64,000 nt of DNA from Avoscillospira_A sp052117125 (lineage in GTDB: Bacteria > Bacillota > Clostridia > Oscillospirales > Oscillospiraceae), in the NCBI RefSeq assembly GCF_052117125.1, contig NZ_JBQKJT010000008.1, positions 1 through 64,000 on the forward strand, in the 5' to 3' direction. Under the pieces are notes generated by a model. It was not told the origin of the DNA. It made no database searches and worked only from the letters and a program-made list of their open reading frames with translations. The position numbers and the translations under genes are program-made. Each line of letters opens with the position of its first letter. Positions within the stretch are counted from its first letter, which is position 1. This document shows, piece by piece, positions 42,523 to 51,765 of this stretch.

Positions 42523-43263
42523 TTATCCGATGCCGCCATCGATCCGTACGACCTGTCCCGTAATATACGATGCCCGATCGGACGCCAGAAAAGCGATTAC
42601 ATTAGCAACTTCCCGCGTTGTACCCAGACGAGGCAGATCCGCAGGATGCAGCAGAGCTTGGCGCTGCTCCTCGGTAAGCGCCTGAGTCATAGCCGTATCG
42701 ATCACGCCGGGTGCCACCGCATTGACGCGGATATTACTGGCACCCAGCTCCTTCGCCATGGTCTTGGTAGCAGAAACCAGAGCACCTTTCGCCGCAGCGT
42801 ATGCCACCTGACCGGGATTACCGTCCAGACCAGTGATCGACGAAATACTGACAACACTACCGCCGCCGCTGCGAAGCATCAGCTTGGTAACCATTTGTGA
42901 AACCAACATCTGAGAGAAGAAATCCACTGCAAACACCTTTTGAAATGCATCCATGGTGGTCATATGAAACAGCGCATTGTGGGTCATACCGGCAATGTTA
43001 ACCAAAATATCCACTGGCTTTTTATCCTGCATAATGGCTTTTACGCCGGCCTTGATCTGCACTTCATCCAGCAGGTCAAAGTAAATCGGCCGGATCCATA
43101 CGCCATATTGCTCCTGCAATGCGGCGACTTCCTGCAAGAAGGTTTCATCTTCATGCTGTGCACAGGCCCAGATATTAGCGCCGTGCTCTGCAAAGCACCG
43201 CATGGTTTCCAAGCCGATTCCGCGCATGCAGCCCGTAATGACTGCGTTTTTTCCTTGTAACAT
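42523..43263 (-). CDS. Short-chain dehydrogenase/reductase (FabG-like), first copy
   Basis: A 246-residue SDR. It has TGCMRGIGLE, NIAGMTHNALF, the catalytic SISSITGLDG and YAAAK, and ends SYITGQVVRIDGGIG. It could act on an ACP-bound acyl chain, since FabG reduces 3-oxoacyl-ACP and an ACP is encoded in the same operon, or on the ketose product of the split transketolase. Nine bases separate it from the next SDR. Confidence 0.9.
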   Translation of the reverse strand: MLQGKNAVITGCMRGIGLETMRCFAEHGANIWACAQHEDETFLQEVAALQEQYGVWIRPIYFDLLDEVQIKAGVKAIMQDKKPVDILVNIAGMTHNALFHMTTMDAFQKVFAVDFFSQMLVSQMVTKLMLRSGGGSVVSISSITGLDGNPGQVAYAAAKGALVSATKTMAKELGASNIRVNAVAPGVIDTAMTQALTEEQRQALLHPADLPRLGTTREVANVIAFLASDRASYITGQVVRIDGGIG

Positions 43264-43289
43264 ATTGCTCCCTCTCCACGTCTTATTGA

Positions 43290-44462
43290 TTATACCGCTT
43301 CAATTTGCCGGGACAGCGTCCGCACCAGGTCATAGCCGTCCCAAACAATTCCGATATCCAGGGCCTTGCCCACCGGTACGATCCGGTCAATGCCACGCAG
43401 ACGGTGCTCTATTACAAAGCGGCGGATTTCTCCGGCGTCCAATCCGAAATAGGTGACCGTCTGGTATTTTTCCGTTACGATCTGTTCCAACTCGGCCCAA
43501 TCCTGCAACATATATTCATAGAAATATCCGCTCTTGCCACGCAGTTCCGTCACATCCTCCGGCAGCGCGGAAAGCTCTACACCATACAGAATGTTTTCCC
43601 GTTTCCATACGCTATATACGACGTCGCGGCGCAGAATATCGCTTAGAAGCTGGGTATACTTGTCCACACTGACGGCGTCCTGCAAAACATACTGCTGCTT
43701 TGCCACCCGGAACACGGCATTCCAAAACCGCTCCCGGCCCATAGCATTTTCAGCTGTCCATACCACCAACTGCGGGCTGGAACAGGCGTTTTGGTCCATC
43801 AGATAGGTGTCGTTGTAGAATTGCTCCGCCAAGGATTCCACCGTCTGCTCTGCCGCCTGTTCGATGGCTTTGGGGTTCAGCAAGCAGAGGGAATACCGGT
43901 CGGCAAAGCACACATCCACACAGCGGGGACTGCTGGGCAGGGCTTTTAGGGCTTCTACCGTGCCGTCGCCGCCCCAAATGATGCGGGCGTCTGCCAGACG
44001 GCTCCAATGGGCTGTGATCTCATCACTAGCCGGATAGCGCACCATGGCCGTCCGGGCCGCAATCTCCGGATACTGCGGCAGCAGCGCCGCAATCTCCCGG
44101 CACACCAAGTCCACCTGTGGAAACGGCTTGCTGGGCAGCCGCACTAGATTGGAGCAGCCGGCCAGAAGACCAAATGCATAGCTAAATGCAAAATTAATGG
44201 GCACATTGCCGGGTGCAATATGCAGGCACAATCCCCGGCCCAGCCGTACGGACGCATCGGCATACGATGTCTCCATGGACTGGAGATTGGCCCTGCGGCA
44301 CCAGAAGCCAAATGCTGTAATATCAGGATAGCGTCTCGCTTCCGGCACCCGCAGCAAATTCTTGGACAGCTGGGACAAGAATGCCACAGCTTCCTCCGAA
44401 AACGGCTGAAGGGGTGTCCGTGACACCGCCTCTGAGCCGACTACAAACTTAACGCCGTTCAT
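43290..44462 (-). CDS. LuxC-like acyl reductase
   Basis: A 390-residue LuxC-family enzyme, which reduces an activated acyl group to the aldehyde with NADPH via a Cys acyl-thioester. The family pattern is clear: IAPGNVPINFAFSYAFGLLAG, LVRLPSKPFPQ, IIWGGDGTVEALK, and the catalytic Cys in MDQNACSSPQ. I chose the ATG at 44462, which overlaps the luxE-like gene end and has GGGGGTG upstream; an earlier start would run 87 bases further into that gene. It works with the LuxE-like enzyme next door. Confidence 0.9.
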   Translation of the reverse strand: MNGVKFVVGSEAVSRTPLQPFSEEAVAFLSQLSKNLLRVPEARRYPDITAFGFWCRRANLQSMETSYADASVRLGRGLCLHIAPGNVPINFAFSYAFGLLAGCSNLVRLPSKPFPQVDLVCREIAALLPQYPEIAARTAMVRYPASDEITAHWSRLADARIIWGGDGTVEALKALPSSPRCVDVCFADRYSLCLLNPKAIEQAAEQTVESLAEQFYNDTYLMDQNACSSPQLVVWTAENAMGRERFWNAVFRVAKQQYVLQDAVSVDKYTQLLSDILRRDVVYSVWKRENILYGVELSALPEDVTELRGKSGYFYEYMLQDWAELEQIVTEKYQTVTYFGLDAGEIRRFVIEHRLRGIDRIVPVGKALDIGIVWDGYDLVRTLSRQIEAV

Positions 44463-45495
44463 ACGTATCACTGCACCCCCGAATTTCCGCACCTTTGATG
44501 CGGCCATAGATTTTAAAATACTTGCCGAGCCGTCCACAAGGGCAGTCATCCACGCCTAGGATTTCACCTTCATCTTCTGTCAGAAGGATATGCCCCGGAT
44601 AGCTGGTCGGCAGCAGGGACCTGCATTCTATCAGGCCGCGCCCTGTTTTCTTTTCTGAAAAATCCGCCGGATCGCGGATGATCACATCAGAGAAAATGGA
44701 CGCATGGAGATGTCCATGGGGACATTCCATGAAGATGGAGCCGGTCTGCTCCACCATGCCGTAATAGTTCAGCACCGTGTCAACGCCGCAGGCGGCCTGG
44801 ACCTGCTGTCGAAAGGCATCGGCGTCTACCGCCTGGTCGATGAGCTTTTTCCAGCCGCCGCCATGAATCATAATGCCGTTCATCCGTAACGGGCTGCCTA
44901 GAGCCAGCAAAGGCTGCACAAAGTGCTGCCAGATCATAAAGGTAAAGCCAAACAGCAGAATATTCTCACCGGTATGTTTTTGCAGGAATTCCTCAATGAC
45001 CGTAAGATTCAGCTCCATATTTTCGTCCAGAGCGTAGGTCATATCCCGGCCCAGCATGGAAAATCCCAGAATCCCTGCGCCCCGAGCTGAGAACATCCGG
45101 CGATCTTTTAGAACAGCACTGGAGTCGATGACCAGCATGGGCAGCCGCTTTTTTCCCAAAAAATCGGTGACGATCTTGTTGAGCGCCTTGGTCTGTCTGG
45201 CAGAGGTTTCCCGATCCAGATAGATTTTGGACACCCGTTGACCGGTGGTACCGGAGGAAGTCATGGTTTTGGCCACTGTATCGGCAGCCACAGAGCGGAG
45301 ATCAAATTCCTTGAACATCCGAACCGGCAACGCCGGCGTCTCCTCTCCCAGTACCCGGCACAGGCGGTCATACGGCTGGCAGCAGCCTCGATGGTAGGAG
45401 GAAAGCTCCCGCATCCACTGTGCATAGCGCCGCTCTTTTTCCGCCTGGGGCAGACCGTAGGGCTCCAGATTGAAAGTTTCTTCGTAGTCCAGCAT
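44449..45495 (-). CDS. LuxE-like acyl-protein synthetase
   Basis: A 348-residue member of the LuxE/acyl-protein synthetase family (AMP-forming, PaaK-related). TMTSSGTTGQRVSKI is the ATP loop. NYYGMVEQTGSIFMEC and ILLTEDEGEILGVDDCPCGR are typical. In luminous bacteria LuxE activates fatty acids and hands them to LuxC. Similar LuxE-LuxC pairs occur in O-antigen loci such as rfbN of Vibrio cholerae O1. Here it would accept an acyl group made by the adjacent ligase and ACP. Confidence 0.88.
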   Translation of the reverse strand: MLDYEETFNLEPYGLPQAEKERRYAQWMRELSSYHRGCCQPYDRLCRVLGEETPALPVRMFKEFDLRSVAADTVAKTMTSSGTTGQRVSKIYLDRETSARQTKALNKIVTDFLGKKRLPMLVIDSSAVLKDRRMFSARGAGILGFSMLGRDMTYALDENMELNLTVIEEFLQKHTGENILLFGFTFMIWQHFVQPLLALGSPLRMNGIMIHGGGWKKLIDQAVDADAFRQQVQAACGVDTVLNYYGMVEQTGSIFMECPHGHLHASIFSDVIIRDPADFSEKKTGRGLIECRSLLPTSYPGHILLTEDEGEILGVDDCPCGRLGKYFKIYGRIKGAEIRGCSDTYERR

Positions 45496-45496
45496 G

Positions 45497-46888
45497 TTAT
45501 TTCAACTCCGAATACAACACTTTTCCCGATTCATTGTGGGGGATCTCCGCAATGTGAATGGCAGAGAAGGCAGCGGCATGGATTCCCAGCTTTTCTGACA
45601 CGAAACGCACAGCGCCGTCGGTGTCGGGGGAGGTCGTATAGATCCGCATATGGTCATCCTCACCTACACAGGCCGCTTCATACCCGGCCTGGGCCATCAG
45701 CTGCTCCACCTCCACCAGATTGACCCGGTTTCCATAGAGCTTGAGGAAGCGTTTCTTACGTCCCACCACATAGTAATAACCATCCGCATCCCGTTTGGCC
45801 ATGTCGCCGGTCTCCAGCCGCCCGTGGCGCTCGTCTCCTTTGGCCAGATCGTCCCGGTTCTCCGCATAACCCATGGTCACGTTGTCGCCGTAATATACCA
45901 ACTCGCCCACTGTATCGGGCTCCGAGACTTCCTGGCCGTTCACATCTATTATGGCAAACCGTCCACCGGGAATGGCAATGCCAATACTGCCAGCTTTTTC
46001 AATGGTACGTTCTGCCGGCACATAGCTCATGCGAGCTGTGGCTTCCGTGGCGCCGTACATGACTACCAGACGCTTGCCCTTGTCCTGTAGGCCGGTGGCA
46101 AATTTCTCATGCAATTCCCTACCCAACGCGCCGCCTGCCTGAATCACATAGCGCAGTTCCGGCAGTTCCATACGCAGGAACCGCAATCGATCCAACATTT
46201 GAAATGTATACGGCACGCCGCCAAAGCTGGTTGCCTTCTGCTCCTTGACCATGGTCCAAAACGCCTTGTCAAAAATCGTATGGTCTGTGAGAATCACAGA
46301 CGCGCCGGCATACAGATGGGTTTGGACAATGGACAGACCAAAGGTGTAGTTGAATGGCAGGGTGGTGATGGCCCGTTCCGATCCGTCAATCGAAAGATAT
46401 TCTACGATGGATCTTGTGTTGGCCTCAATGTTGCGGTAAGTTTGTCGGACGAACTTGGGGCTTCCGGTACTGCCCGATGTGGTCAGCAGCAGCGCCAGCT
46501 CCACATTCATTGCTGGGGCGGGCTCTCCCGTCTGATACAGCCGGTATCCCTCATAAGACCAGACTTCCTGGCCATGTTGATTGGCAAACTCACTGGGACA
46601 CCAGAGAAACGCCGGACGATACACCGCATAGAGATGTTCAAACAGTTTAGCATCGATGGAACTGCTCAACATAATGGGAACGATGCGCTTTTGCAGAAAT
46701 CCAACATAGCCGGCCACCGCAGCCACTTGATTGGTGCAAATACAGAATACCAGGGAACGGGCAGGAATCTGGCGGACGATGGCTTTGGCCAGCGCATCCA
46801 GTTCCTGATAGGATATACGCGCCGACTCTGAAATCAGTGCGCAGCGTTCACCGTATTCTCCAATGGCATCCAGAAAAAACCGCTCCAT
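45497..46888 (-). CDS. AMP-dependent acyl ligase
   Basis: A 463-residue ANL-superfamily adenylating enzyme. P-loop TTSGSTGSPKFV, the VVMYGATEATARMSY motif, LETGDMAKRDADGYYYVVGR and the C-terminal NESGKVLY lysine are all present. It activates a carboxylic acid as an acyl-adenylate and probably loads it on the ACP encoded just upstream. It lacks its own carrier domain. The acid is unknown and could be a hydroxy acid, as in tetronate synthesis of Vibrio cholerae O1 (rfbL). Confidence 0.9.
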   Translation of the reverse strand: MERFFLDAIGEYGERCALISESARISYQELDALAKAIVRQIPARSLVFCICTNQVAAVAGYVGFLQKRIVPIMLSSSIDAKLFEHLYAVYRPAFLWCPSEFANQHGQEVWSYEGYRLYQTGEPAPAMNVELALLLTTSGSTGSPKFVRQTYRNIEANTRSIVEYLSIDGSERAITTLPFNYTFGLSIVQTHLYAGASVILTDHTIFDKAFWTMVKEQKATSFGGVPYTFQMLDRLRFLRMELPELRYVIQAGGALGRELHEKFATGLQDKGKRLVVMYGATEATARMSYVPAERTIEKAGSIGIAIPGGRFAIIDVNGQEVSEPDTVGELVYYGDNVTMGYAENRDDLAKGDERHGRLETGDMAKRDADGYYYVVGRKKRFLKLYGNRVNLVEVEQLMAQAGYEAACVGEDDHMRIYTTSPDTDGAVRFVSEKLGIHAAAFSAIHIAEIPHNESGKVLYSELK

Positions 46889-46912
46889 GGTATCCCTCCT
46901 TTCTGTGGAACG

Positions 46913-47149
46913 TTACACTTCCACTTCGTACTTCTTCAGAATCTCCTTGCCCTTTTCATAAGAGGACAGATCGATGATATCGTCAGTATCCATCATAATA
47001 TCGAAAGCGTCCTCCAGCTCGGCCACCAGCTGCATATGACCCACAGAATCCCAGCCGGATACCGCTTGATATTCCAGACCAGCCAGCTCGGACTCCTCGA
47101 CCTGCAGGGCGTTGATAAAAGCGTTATTATACTTTTCCAGATTCGTCAT
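46913..47149 (-). CDS. Acyl carrier protein
   Basis: A 78-residue ACP with the phosphopantetheine attachment Ser in GWDSVGHM (a variant of the DSL motif), surrounded by an acidic four-helix fold. It overlaps the acetyltransferase gene by 23 bases and precedes the AMP ligase, which is likely its loading enzyme. It is a specialised carrier, distinct from the fatty-acid ACP by its DSVGH motif. Confidence 0.9.
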   Translation of the reverse strand: MTNLEKYNNAFINALQVEESELAGLEYQAVSGWDSVGHMQLVAELEDAFDIMMDTDDIIDLSSYEKGKEILKKYEVEV

Positions 47150-47747
47150 TTTGTTTGTTCTCCTTTTTGTTTGATTCAGTCAAAGTTACTTTGTCAGCAT
47201 GATAGTCATACTGTGCACCACAGCAGGGGCATTGTGCCCGGTTCTCCTCAAAGGAGAGGCTGTTTCCACATTTGCAAACATAGCCATGAACCCGAGCCGG
47301 ATTCCCGTATACCACAGCATAATCCGGTACATCTCTTGTTACCACAGCGCCTGCACCGATAAAGGCGTATTTTCCAATATCATGTCCGCAAACAATGGTT
47401 GCATTAGCGCCAATACTGGCCCCTTTGCCCACCACGGTTCTCCGGTATTCACTCTTACGCTCCACAAAGGCCCGTGGGTTGATCACATTGGTAAATACAC
47501 AGGAAGGCCCCAGAAACACACCGTCTTCACAAATGACGCCAGTATACACAGAAACATTATTTTGAATTTTGCAGCCATTTCCCAAGGTTACGCCTGGAGA
47601 AATTACCACATTCTGACCAATATTGCAGTTTGCACCGATGGTGCAGCCGCTCATGATATGGGAAAAATGCCAGATCTTTGTGCCTTTTCCGATGGTGCAG
47701 CCCTCATCCACATAGCTGGACTCATGCACGAAATAGTCTTGCTCCAT
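47127..47747 (-). CDS. UDP-sugar N-acetyltransferase (WlbB/WbpD-like)
   Basis: A 206-residue left-handed beta-helix acetyltransferase. It has the hexapeptide-repeat pattern, GHDIGKYAFIGAGAVVTRDV near the end, and the WbpD-style start (YFVHESSYVDEGCTIGKGTKIW). WbpD acetylates the 3-amino group of UDP-GlcNAc3NA. A four-Cys tail (CKCGNSLSF, then CPCCG) looks like a zinc ribbon, seen in some members. Its ATG overlaps the aminotransferase stop (TGATG), so the two are coupled. Confidence 0.88.
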   Translation of the reverse strand: MEQDYFVHESSYVDEGCTIGKGTKIWHFSHIMSGCTIGANCNIGQNVVISPGVTLGNGCKIQNNVSVYTGVICEDGVFLGPSCVFTNVINPRAFVERKSEYRRTVVGKGASIGANATIVCGHDIGKYAFIGAGAVVTRDVPDYAVVYGNPARVHGYVCKCGNSLSFEENRAQCPCCGAQYDYHADKVTLTESNKKENKQNDESGKV

Positions 47748-48874
47748 CAGAGCACCTCCAAAACGGCATTGATCACCCGCTGCTGCTCTGCTTCGCTCAG
47801 ATAGGGATGCATAGGCAGAGAAAACGTTCTAGCACAGTAGTCATTGGCATTGGGAAATGTCTCTGCATAGTGCGGTTCGTTTTGGAATACTGGTAAAGCA
47901 TGCTGTGGGGTCGGGTAATAAATCATATTTGGGATGTTCATGGCCACCAAATGTGCTACAATCCTGTCTCTTTGGGCAGTATCCGCCGCCAACAGGGCAT
48001 ACTGCGCCCAGATGCTGACACAGTTTTCTGCCACGAAGGGTGTTTTCAGTTTCCCCTCAAAGGCTTGGGAGTAGCGCTTGGCTACAACCTGCCGCGCTGT
48101 TATCTCATGCTCCGCCAGCGCTTTCAGTTTGGTCAGCAATATTGCCGCCTGTATGGCGTCCAAGCGGGAATTGACGCCCACCCGAATATTATCGTATTTA
48201 CCGCCGGGCCCCTTGCCGTGGACGCAGATGGAGCGCATCACATCGGCCAATTCGTCATCATCCGTAAAGATGGCGCCGCCGTCTCCATAACAGCCCAAAG
48301 GCTTGGCAGGGAAAAAGGAGGTAGTAGCAATTTGGCCGAACGCACAGCATTTCTTCCCGTGATAGTCTGCGCCGAAACTCTGTGCCGCATCCTCAATTAA
48401 AAGAAGACCATATTGTTCACATATAGCTGTAATGGCGTCATAATCACAGGGATTGCCCAGAATATCCACCGCCACAACGGCTTTCGGCGTCAACTTTCCT
48501 TCCGCCAGAACGGCTTGAATCTGCCGTTCCAAGCTCTCCGTGCAAAGGCAGTATGTATCCTGCGTAATATCACAGAACACCGGCGTCGCACCAAACATCT
48601 TAGCTGGTTCCGTAGAGGAGATGAAGGTCATATCCGGACAAAATACCGCGTCCCCGGCCCCTATACCGGCTACCATATAGGCAATCTGCAATGCGTCGGT
48701 ACCGTTGGCACAGGTGATGCAGTGCTTGCGGCCCACGAACGCGGCTAGCTTGCTCTCCAATTCTTTTACATAGGGGCCGCCAATAAATACCCCTGTGTCC
48801 AGCACCGTTTGGATATTGTGGTCAATTTCTGTCTTTAATGCACAATACTGTGCCTTCAAATCGATAAACTGCAT
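47747..48874 (-). CDS. PLP-dependent sugar aminotransferase (WlbC/WbpE-like)
   Basis: A 375-residue DegT/DnrJ/EryC1/StrS-family enzyme starting MQFIDLKAQY at 48874, the usual start of WbpE-like proteins. An ATG further upstream would run back into the preceding gene. The PLP lysine lies in TSFFPAKPLGCYGDGGA. It would aminate the 3-keto UDP-GlcNAcA made by the WlbA-like enzyme, with glutamate as donor. The acetyltransferase gene follows directly. Confidence 0.9.
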   Translation of the reverse strand: MQFIDLKAQYCALKTEIDHNIQTVLDTGVFIGGPYVKELESKLAAFVGRKHCITCANGTDALQIAYMVAGIGAGDAVFCPDMTFISSTEPAKMFGATPVFCDITQDTYCLCTESLERQIQAVLAEGKLTPKAVVAVDILGNPCDYDAITAICEQYGLLLIEDAAQSFGADYHGKKCCAFGQIATTSFFPAKPLGCYGDGGAIFTDDDELADVMRSICVHGKGPGGKYDNIRVGVNSRLDAIQAAILLTKLKALAEHEITARQVVAKRYSQAFEGKLKTPFVAENCVSIWAQYALLAADTAQRDRIVAHLVAMNIPNMIYYPTPQHALPVFQNEPHYAETFPNANDYCARTFSLPMHPYLSEAEQQRVINAVLEVL

Positions 48875-48879
48875 TTCCT

Positions 48880-49782
48880 TCACTTCTTTCCCGGTAAAAA
48901 TGGTCTTGCTGGATATCCCACTACCATCTGCCCCTGGGCAACATCGCGGGTGACCACGGAACCCATCCCCACGGTAGCACCGTTGCCAATATGGGTCTGC
49001 TCCCGTGTGGTTGCCCGACTCAAATAACAACCTTCACCCACCTGCGTACTTCCACCGAAAATACACTGCATAGCTAACGTGGTTCCGTATCCAACTTGGC
49101 AATTATGCGATACGGCGGATTTGCAATCAATGGCACACCACGAATCAATGACTGTATCATCAATGGTACCTTGATCCACATTGACGCCCTTGGCCAGATA
49201 GACATGATCTCCAATGCGCACTCCGCCATAATGCTTGATAAACACCTTTTCGTGTTGCTCATTTTCCGTATATGCCAGACTGGAATGTCCAATGATAACC
49301 CCGGATTGTATCTCACAGTATGCGCCAATGGAAACACGATTGATGATTGTTACATTGTTCCAAATCACCGTGTGATCTCCAATGGTAATGTCGCCATCCA
49401 GCGTGCAGTTATGTCCGATTCTCACATCTTTACCCAGCTTTACCTTAGGACCGATATAGGTAAACTGACCAATGGCAGGACGTTCCTCCGGTTTGTCGTA
49501 AAAATGCTCAATGGTACCGAAAAATGCTCGTTTGGACATTGTAGTACGGATGACATTGGGAATCTGATCCGCCTCAACTTCCTCTGAGACAAATGCCAGC
49601 CGCAGTTCGGAAAGGTCCTGTCCATCAGGGATATTTCCCTGTTTTTTAATCCAGGTAAATGTTCCCTCCCGATAATGGGACAGGGAGGAAAAGCCGTCAA
49701 CCGCAATTCCAGAGTCACCGGAAAATGTATATGGGATGTGCTCAGCGTCCAGATACACCAAAATATCCAAAATAGTGATCAC
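48880..49782 (-). CDS. LpxD-like hexapeptide acyltransferase
   Basis: A 300-residue protein with an LpxD-like layout: an N-terminal domain recognising a nucleotide, then a long left-handed beta-helix (YIGPKVKLGKDVRIGHNCTL and repeats through CIFGGSTQVGEGCYLSRA). LpxD uses acyl-ACP as donor, so a link with the ACP in this operon is attractive. The organism is Gram-positive in style, so lipid A is not expected and the acceptor is likely an amino sugar. The start overlaps the deacetylase-like stop as ATGA. Confidence 0.82.
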   Translation of the reverse strand: MITILDILVYLDAEHIPYTFSGDSGIAVDGFSSLSHYREGTFTWIKKQGNIPDGQDLSELRLAFVSEEVEADQIPNVIRTTMSKRAFFGTIEHFYDKPEERPAIGQFTYIGPKVKLGKDVRIGHNCTLDGDITIGDHTVIWNNVTIINRVSIGAYCEIQSGVIIGHSSLAYTENEQHEKVFIKHYGGVRIGDHVYLAKGVNVDQGTIDDTVIDSWCAIDCKSAVSHNCQVGYGTTLAMQCIFGGSTQVGEGCYLSRATTREQTHIGNGATVGMGSVVTRDVAQGQMVVGYPARPFLPGKK

Positions 49783-50513
49783 TTCTGAATCATCTCATTT
49801 CTGCCTATGATTTTCTCTAAATCTGTAATGTTATCCATCATTTGATCGTATCTCTCTGCCGTAGCAGACTGTAAAAAACGTTTTACAGTATCCCGCATCG
49901 TCTCCTCTGTTTCCCGGTACCAAAAGGCATGGGTCAAGATGTGCAGCCGATCGTAGCTTTTGGCCTTTAGTATATCCAGTACCGGCTCCCTCCAGCGGTG
50001 ACGACTGTCGGATAAATACTTAAATTCATGAAAAAAAGTCTGACCGTACGAGTTTACCATACCGGGAATTTTTAAGTCGGCCTCTAACGTCGTCTTAGAC
50101 GGGCGATGCATGGATACGCATTGAATGTCAGTATCCAAAGCGGCTGACAAAATATCCCGTTCCTGTAAAATATGCGCTATGGTTTCATCCGAACCGGATT
50201 CGGCGTAGGCTTTTTCATCAAAATGTAACCCAATTTCGTGGCCCATTTGCTGTAGCTCTTGTAAAATATGCAGACTTTTCGGGGAGAGAATATTGTAAAA
50301 ATCACTGGTCAACAACACAAAATAGGTACTGCTCACAGACATCTCTGCTTCTAAGCGCGCAAGCTTCAGAGAATCTTCCAGGCAATAATCAATATCATGG
50401 CGCAGAATTACACAAGATTCTGTGTTTTCCCAATTATGGTAAGAACTGATCTCATAGCCTTGTTCACGCAGCAAAGAAATCATAGCTTTGTACGCCTCAT
50501 AGGTAAAATTCAT
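49779..50513 (-). CDS. Polysaccharide deacetylase-like protein (WbmS type)
   Basis: A 244-residue protein with a NodB-like signature: RHDIDYCLEDS at the start, EIGLHFDEKAY in the middle, and HILTHAFWYRETEE near the end, carrying the metal-binding Asp and His residues. It belongs to the branch often found in polysaccharide loci. Classical members remove N-acetyl groups. No signal peptide is seen, so it would act in the cytoplasm on a nucleotide sugar or lipid-linked unit. Confidence 0.78.
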   Translation of the reverse strand: MNFTYEAYKAMISLLREQGYEISSYHNWENTESCVILRHDIDYCLEDSLKLARLEAEMSVSSTYFVLLTSDFYNILSPKSLHILQELQQMGHEIGLHFDEKAYAESGSDETIAHILQERDILSAALDTDIQCVSMHRPSKTTLEADLKIPGMVNSYGQTFFHEFKYLSDSRHRWREPVLDILKAKSYDRLHILTHAFWYRETEETMRDTVKRFLQSATAERYDQMMDNITDLEKIIGRNEMIQK

Positions 50514-50517
50514 CTCT

Positions 50518-51744
50518 CTATTTCACCTCATCAATGACTTGTAGTAATTTCTTTGTCAGCATTTGAAAGTCAAACTGTGCTGCAGCTTGTTGAATATTAT
50601 CACACATGGCATCATATTCTAATTCCTGCATTTGCCGAATATGTGAAATCGCCTCGGGCAGATCGGCTGCACACCTCAAACAGATTCCCGCCTGGAATTG
50701 TTCCACCGGATTATATTTTGCAGAAACATCCATAATAATGGGCTTTCCCGCGGCAAAACAGTCAAACATCTTGTTGGGACTAATACCAAACCGAAACAGA
50801 GCTTCTCCTCTGTGCCCGCCGTGAATCAAGTTAATATCCGCCTGGCTGACAATAAAAGGAATATATTTCTTTTCCACTTTTCCTTTAAAGATCACATTGT
50901 GAATCCCCTCCTCCAGCACACGGCGTTCCAACATTTCGCGTTCATTGCCGTCGCCCCAAATCAGGAATTTCACGCAGAGATCCTCTATCTGCTTTGCCAC
51001 ATCCAACAGCAGTCCCAGATTATTTACCTGGCGAATGGACCCAGTATAAATTACTTTATAGATATCAGGATTTTGCAAATCCCCGTCCTCAATTTGATAA
51101 TGGTCGCGATTGTAATAGAATTGTTCCAAATCCACCCCATTATTGATATAGTACACTTTAGACCGCGGAATTTCTTTCTCCCATCCCTGTTCCTCAATAT
51201 AATCGTAAGCCCCTTCCATTGTAAAAACAACGGCATCGGCCTTTTTATAAATCCATTTTTCCAGCTTTCGCAGCGCAATCACAGCTGGATTTTTCGGGCC
51301 GGCAATGCCGTACGCCACGATGGATTCCGGCCACAGATCCGCAATTTCCGCAATACCTTTACATTGATATTTGCGGGCCAGATGGATACCAACAGCGCAA
51401 GATGTAGGCGGCATAGAGGTGGCTACAATGGCATCCGGTCTGGGAAAGTGTTTGCAAACACCAGGCAGTTTCCATGCAAATTCGCAAATATTATAGACTC
51501 GCTTCAGGCCATTCCCATAATAGTCCTTGCATTTGATATAGACATAGTGTACGCCGTCTACCGTATCCTCCTGCCATTTACTTCCATCGGTAATCAGATT
51601 CTGATTGGAATTATGAACTGTACTGGCAGCAAAAATCGTGACAGTATGCCCCATAGCCATGAGGTGCTTTGCGAAATAAGTCTGTCTGGCCAATGGATAG
51701 TATTGTGGCGGTACTGCATAGTGATTGATGAGCCATATATTCAT
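50518..51744 (-). CDS. Family 4 glycosyltransferase (WbuB/WcaI-like)
   Basis: A 408-residue GT-B enzyme. The start (LINHYAVPPQYYPLARQTYFA) and the ADLWPESIVAYG segment match WbuB-type transferases, and the GT4 donor site is in VIYTGSIRQVNNLGLLLD and FRFGISPNKMFDCFAAGKPI. It likely adds the second sugar after the phosphoglycosyl transferase. Some WbuB proteins transfer FucNAc, but the sugar here is unknown. Confidence 0.88.
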   Translation of the reverse strand: MNIWLINHYAVPPQYYPLARQTYFAKHLMAMGHTVTIFAASTVHNSNQNLITDGSKWQEDTVDGVHYVYIKCKDYYGNGLKRVYNICEFAWKLPGVCKHFPRPDAIVATSMPPTSCAVGIHLARKYQCKGIAEIADLWPESIVAYGIAGPKNPAVIALRKLEKWIYKKADAVVFTMEGAYDYIEEQGWEKEIPRSKVYYINNGVDLEQFYYNRDHYQIEDGDLQNPDIYKVIYTGSIRQVNNLGLLLDVAKQIEDLCVKFLIWGDGNEREMLERRVLEEGIHNVIFKGKVEKKYIPFIVSQADINLIHGGHRGEALFRFGISPNKMFDCFAAGKPIIMDVSAKYNPVEQFQAGICLRCAADLPEAISHIRQMQELEYDAMCDNIQQAAAQFDFQMLTKKLLQVIDEVK

Positions 51745-51765
51745 GCTTCCATAGTTTCCTTTCCA

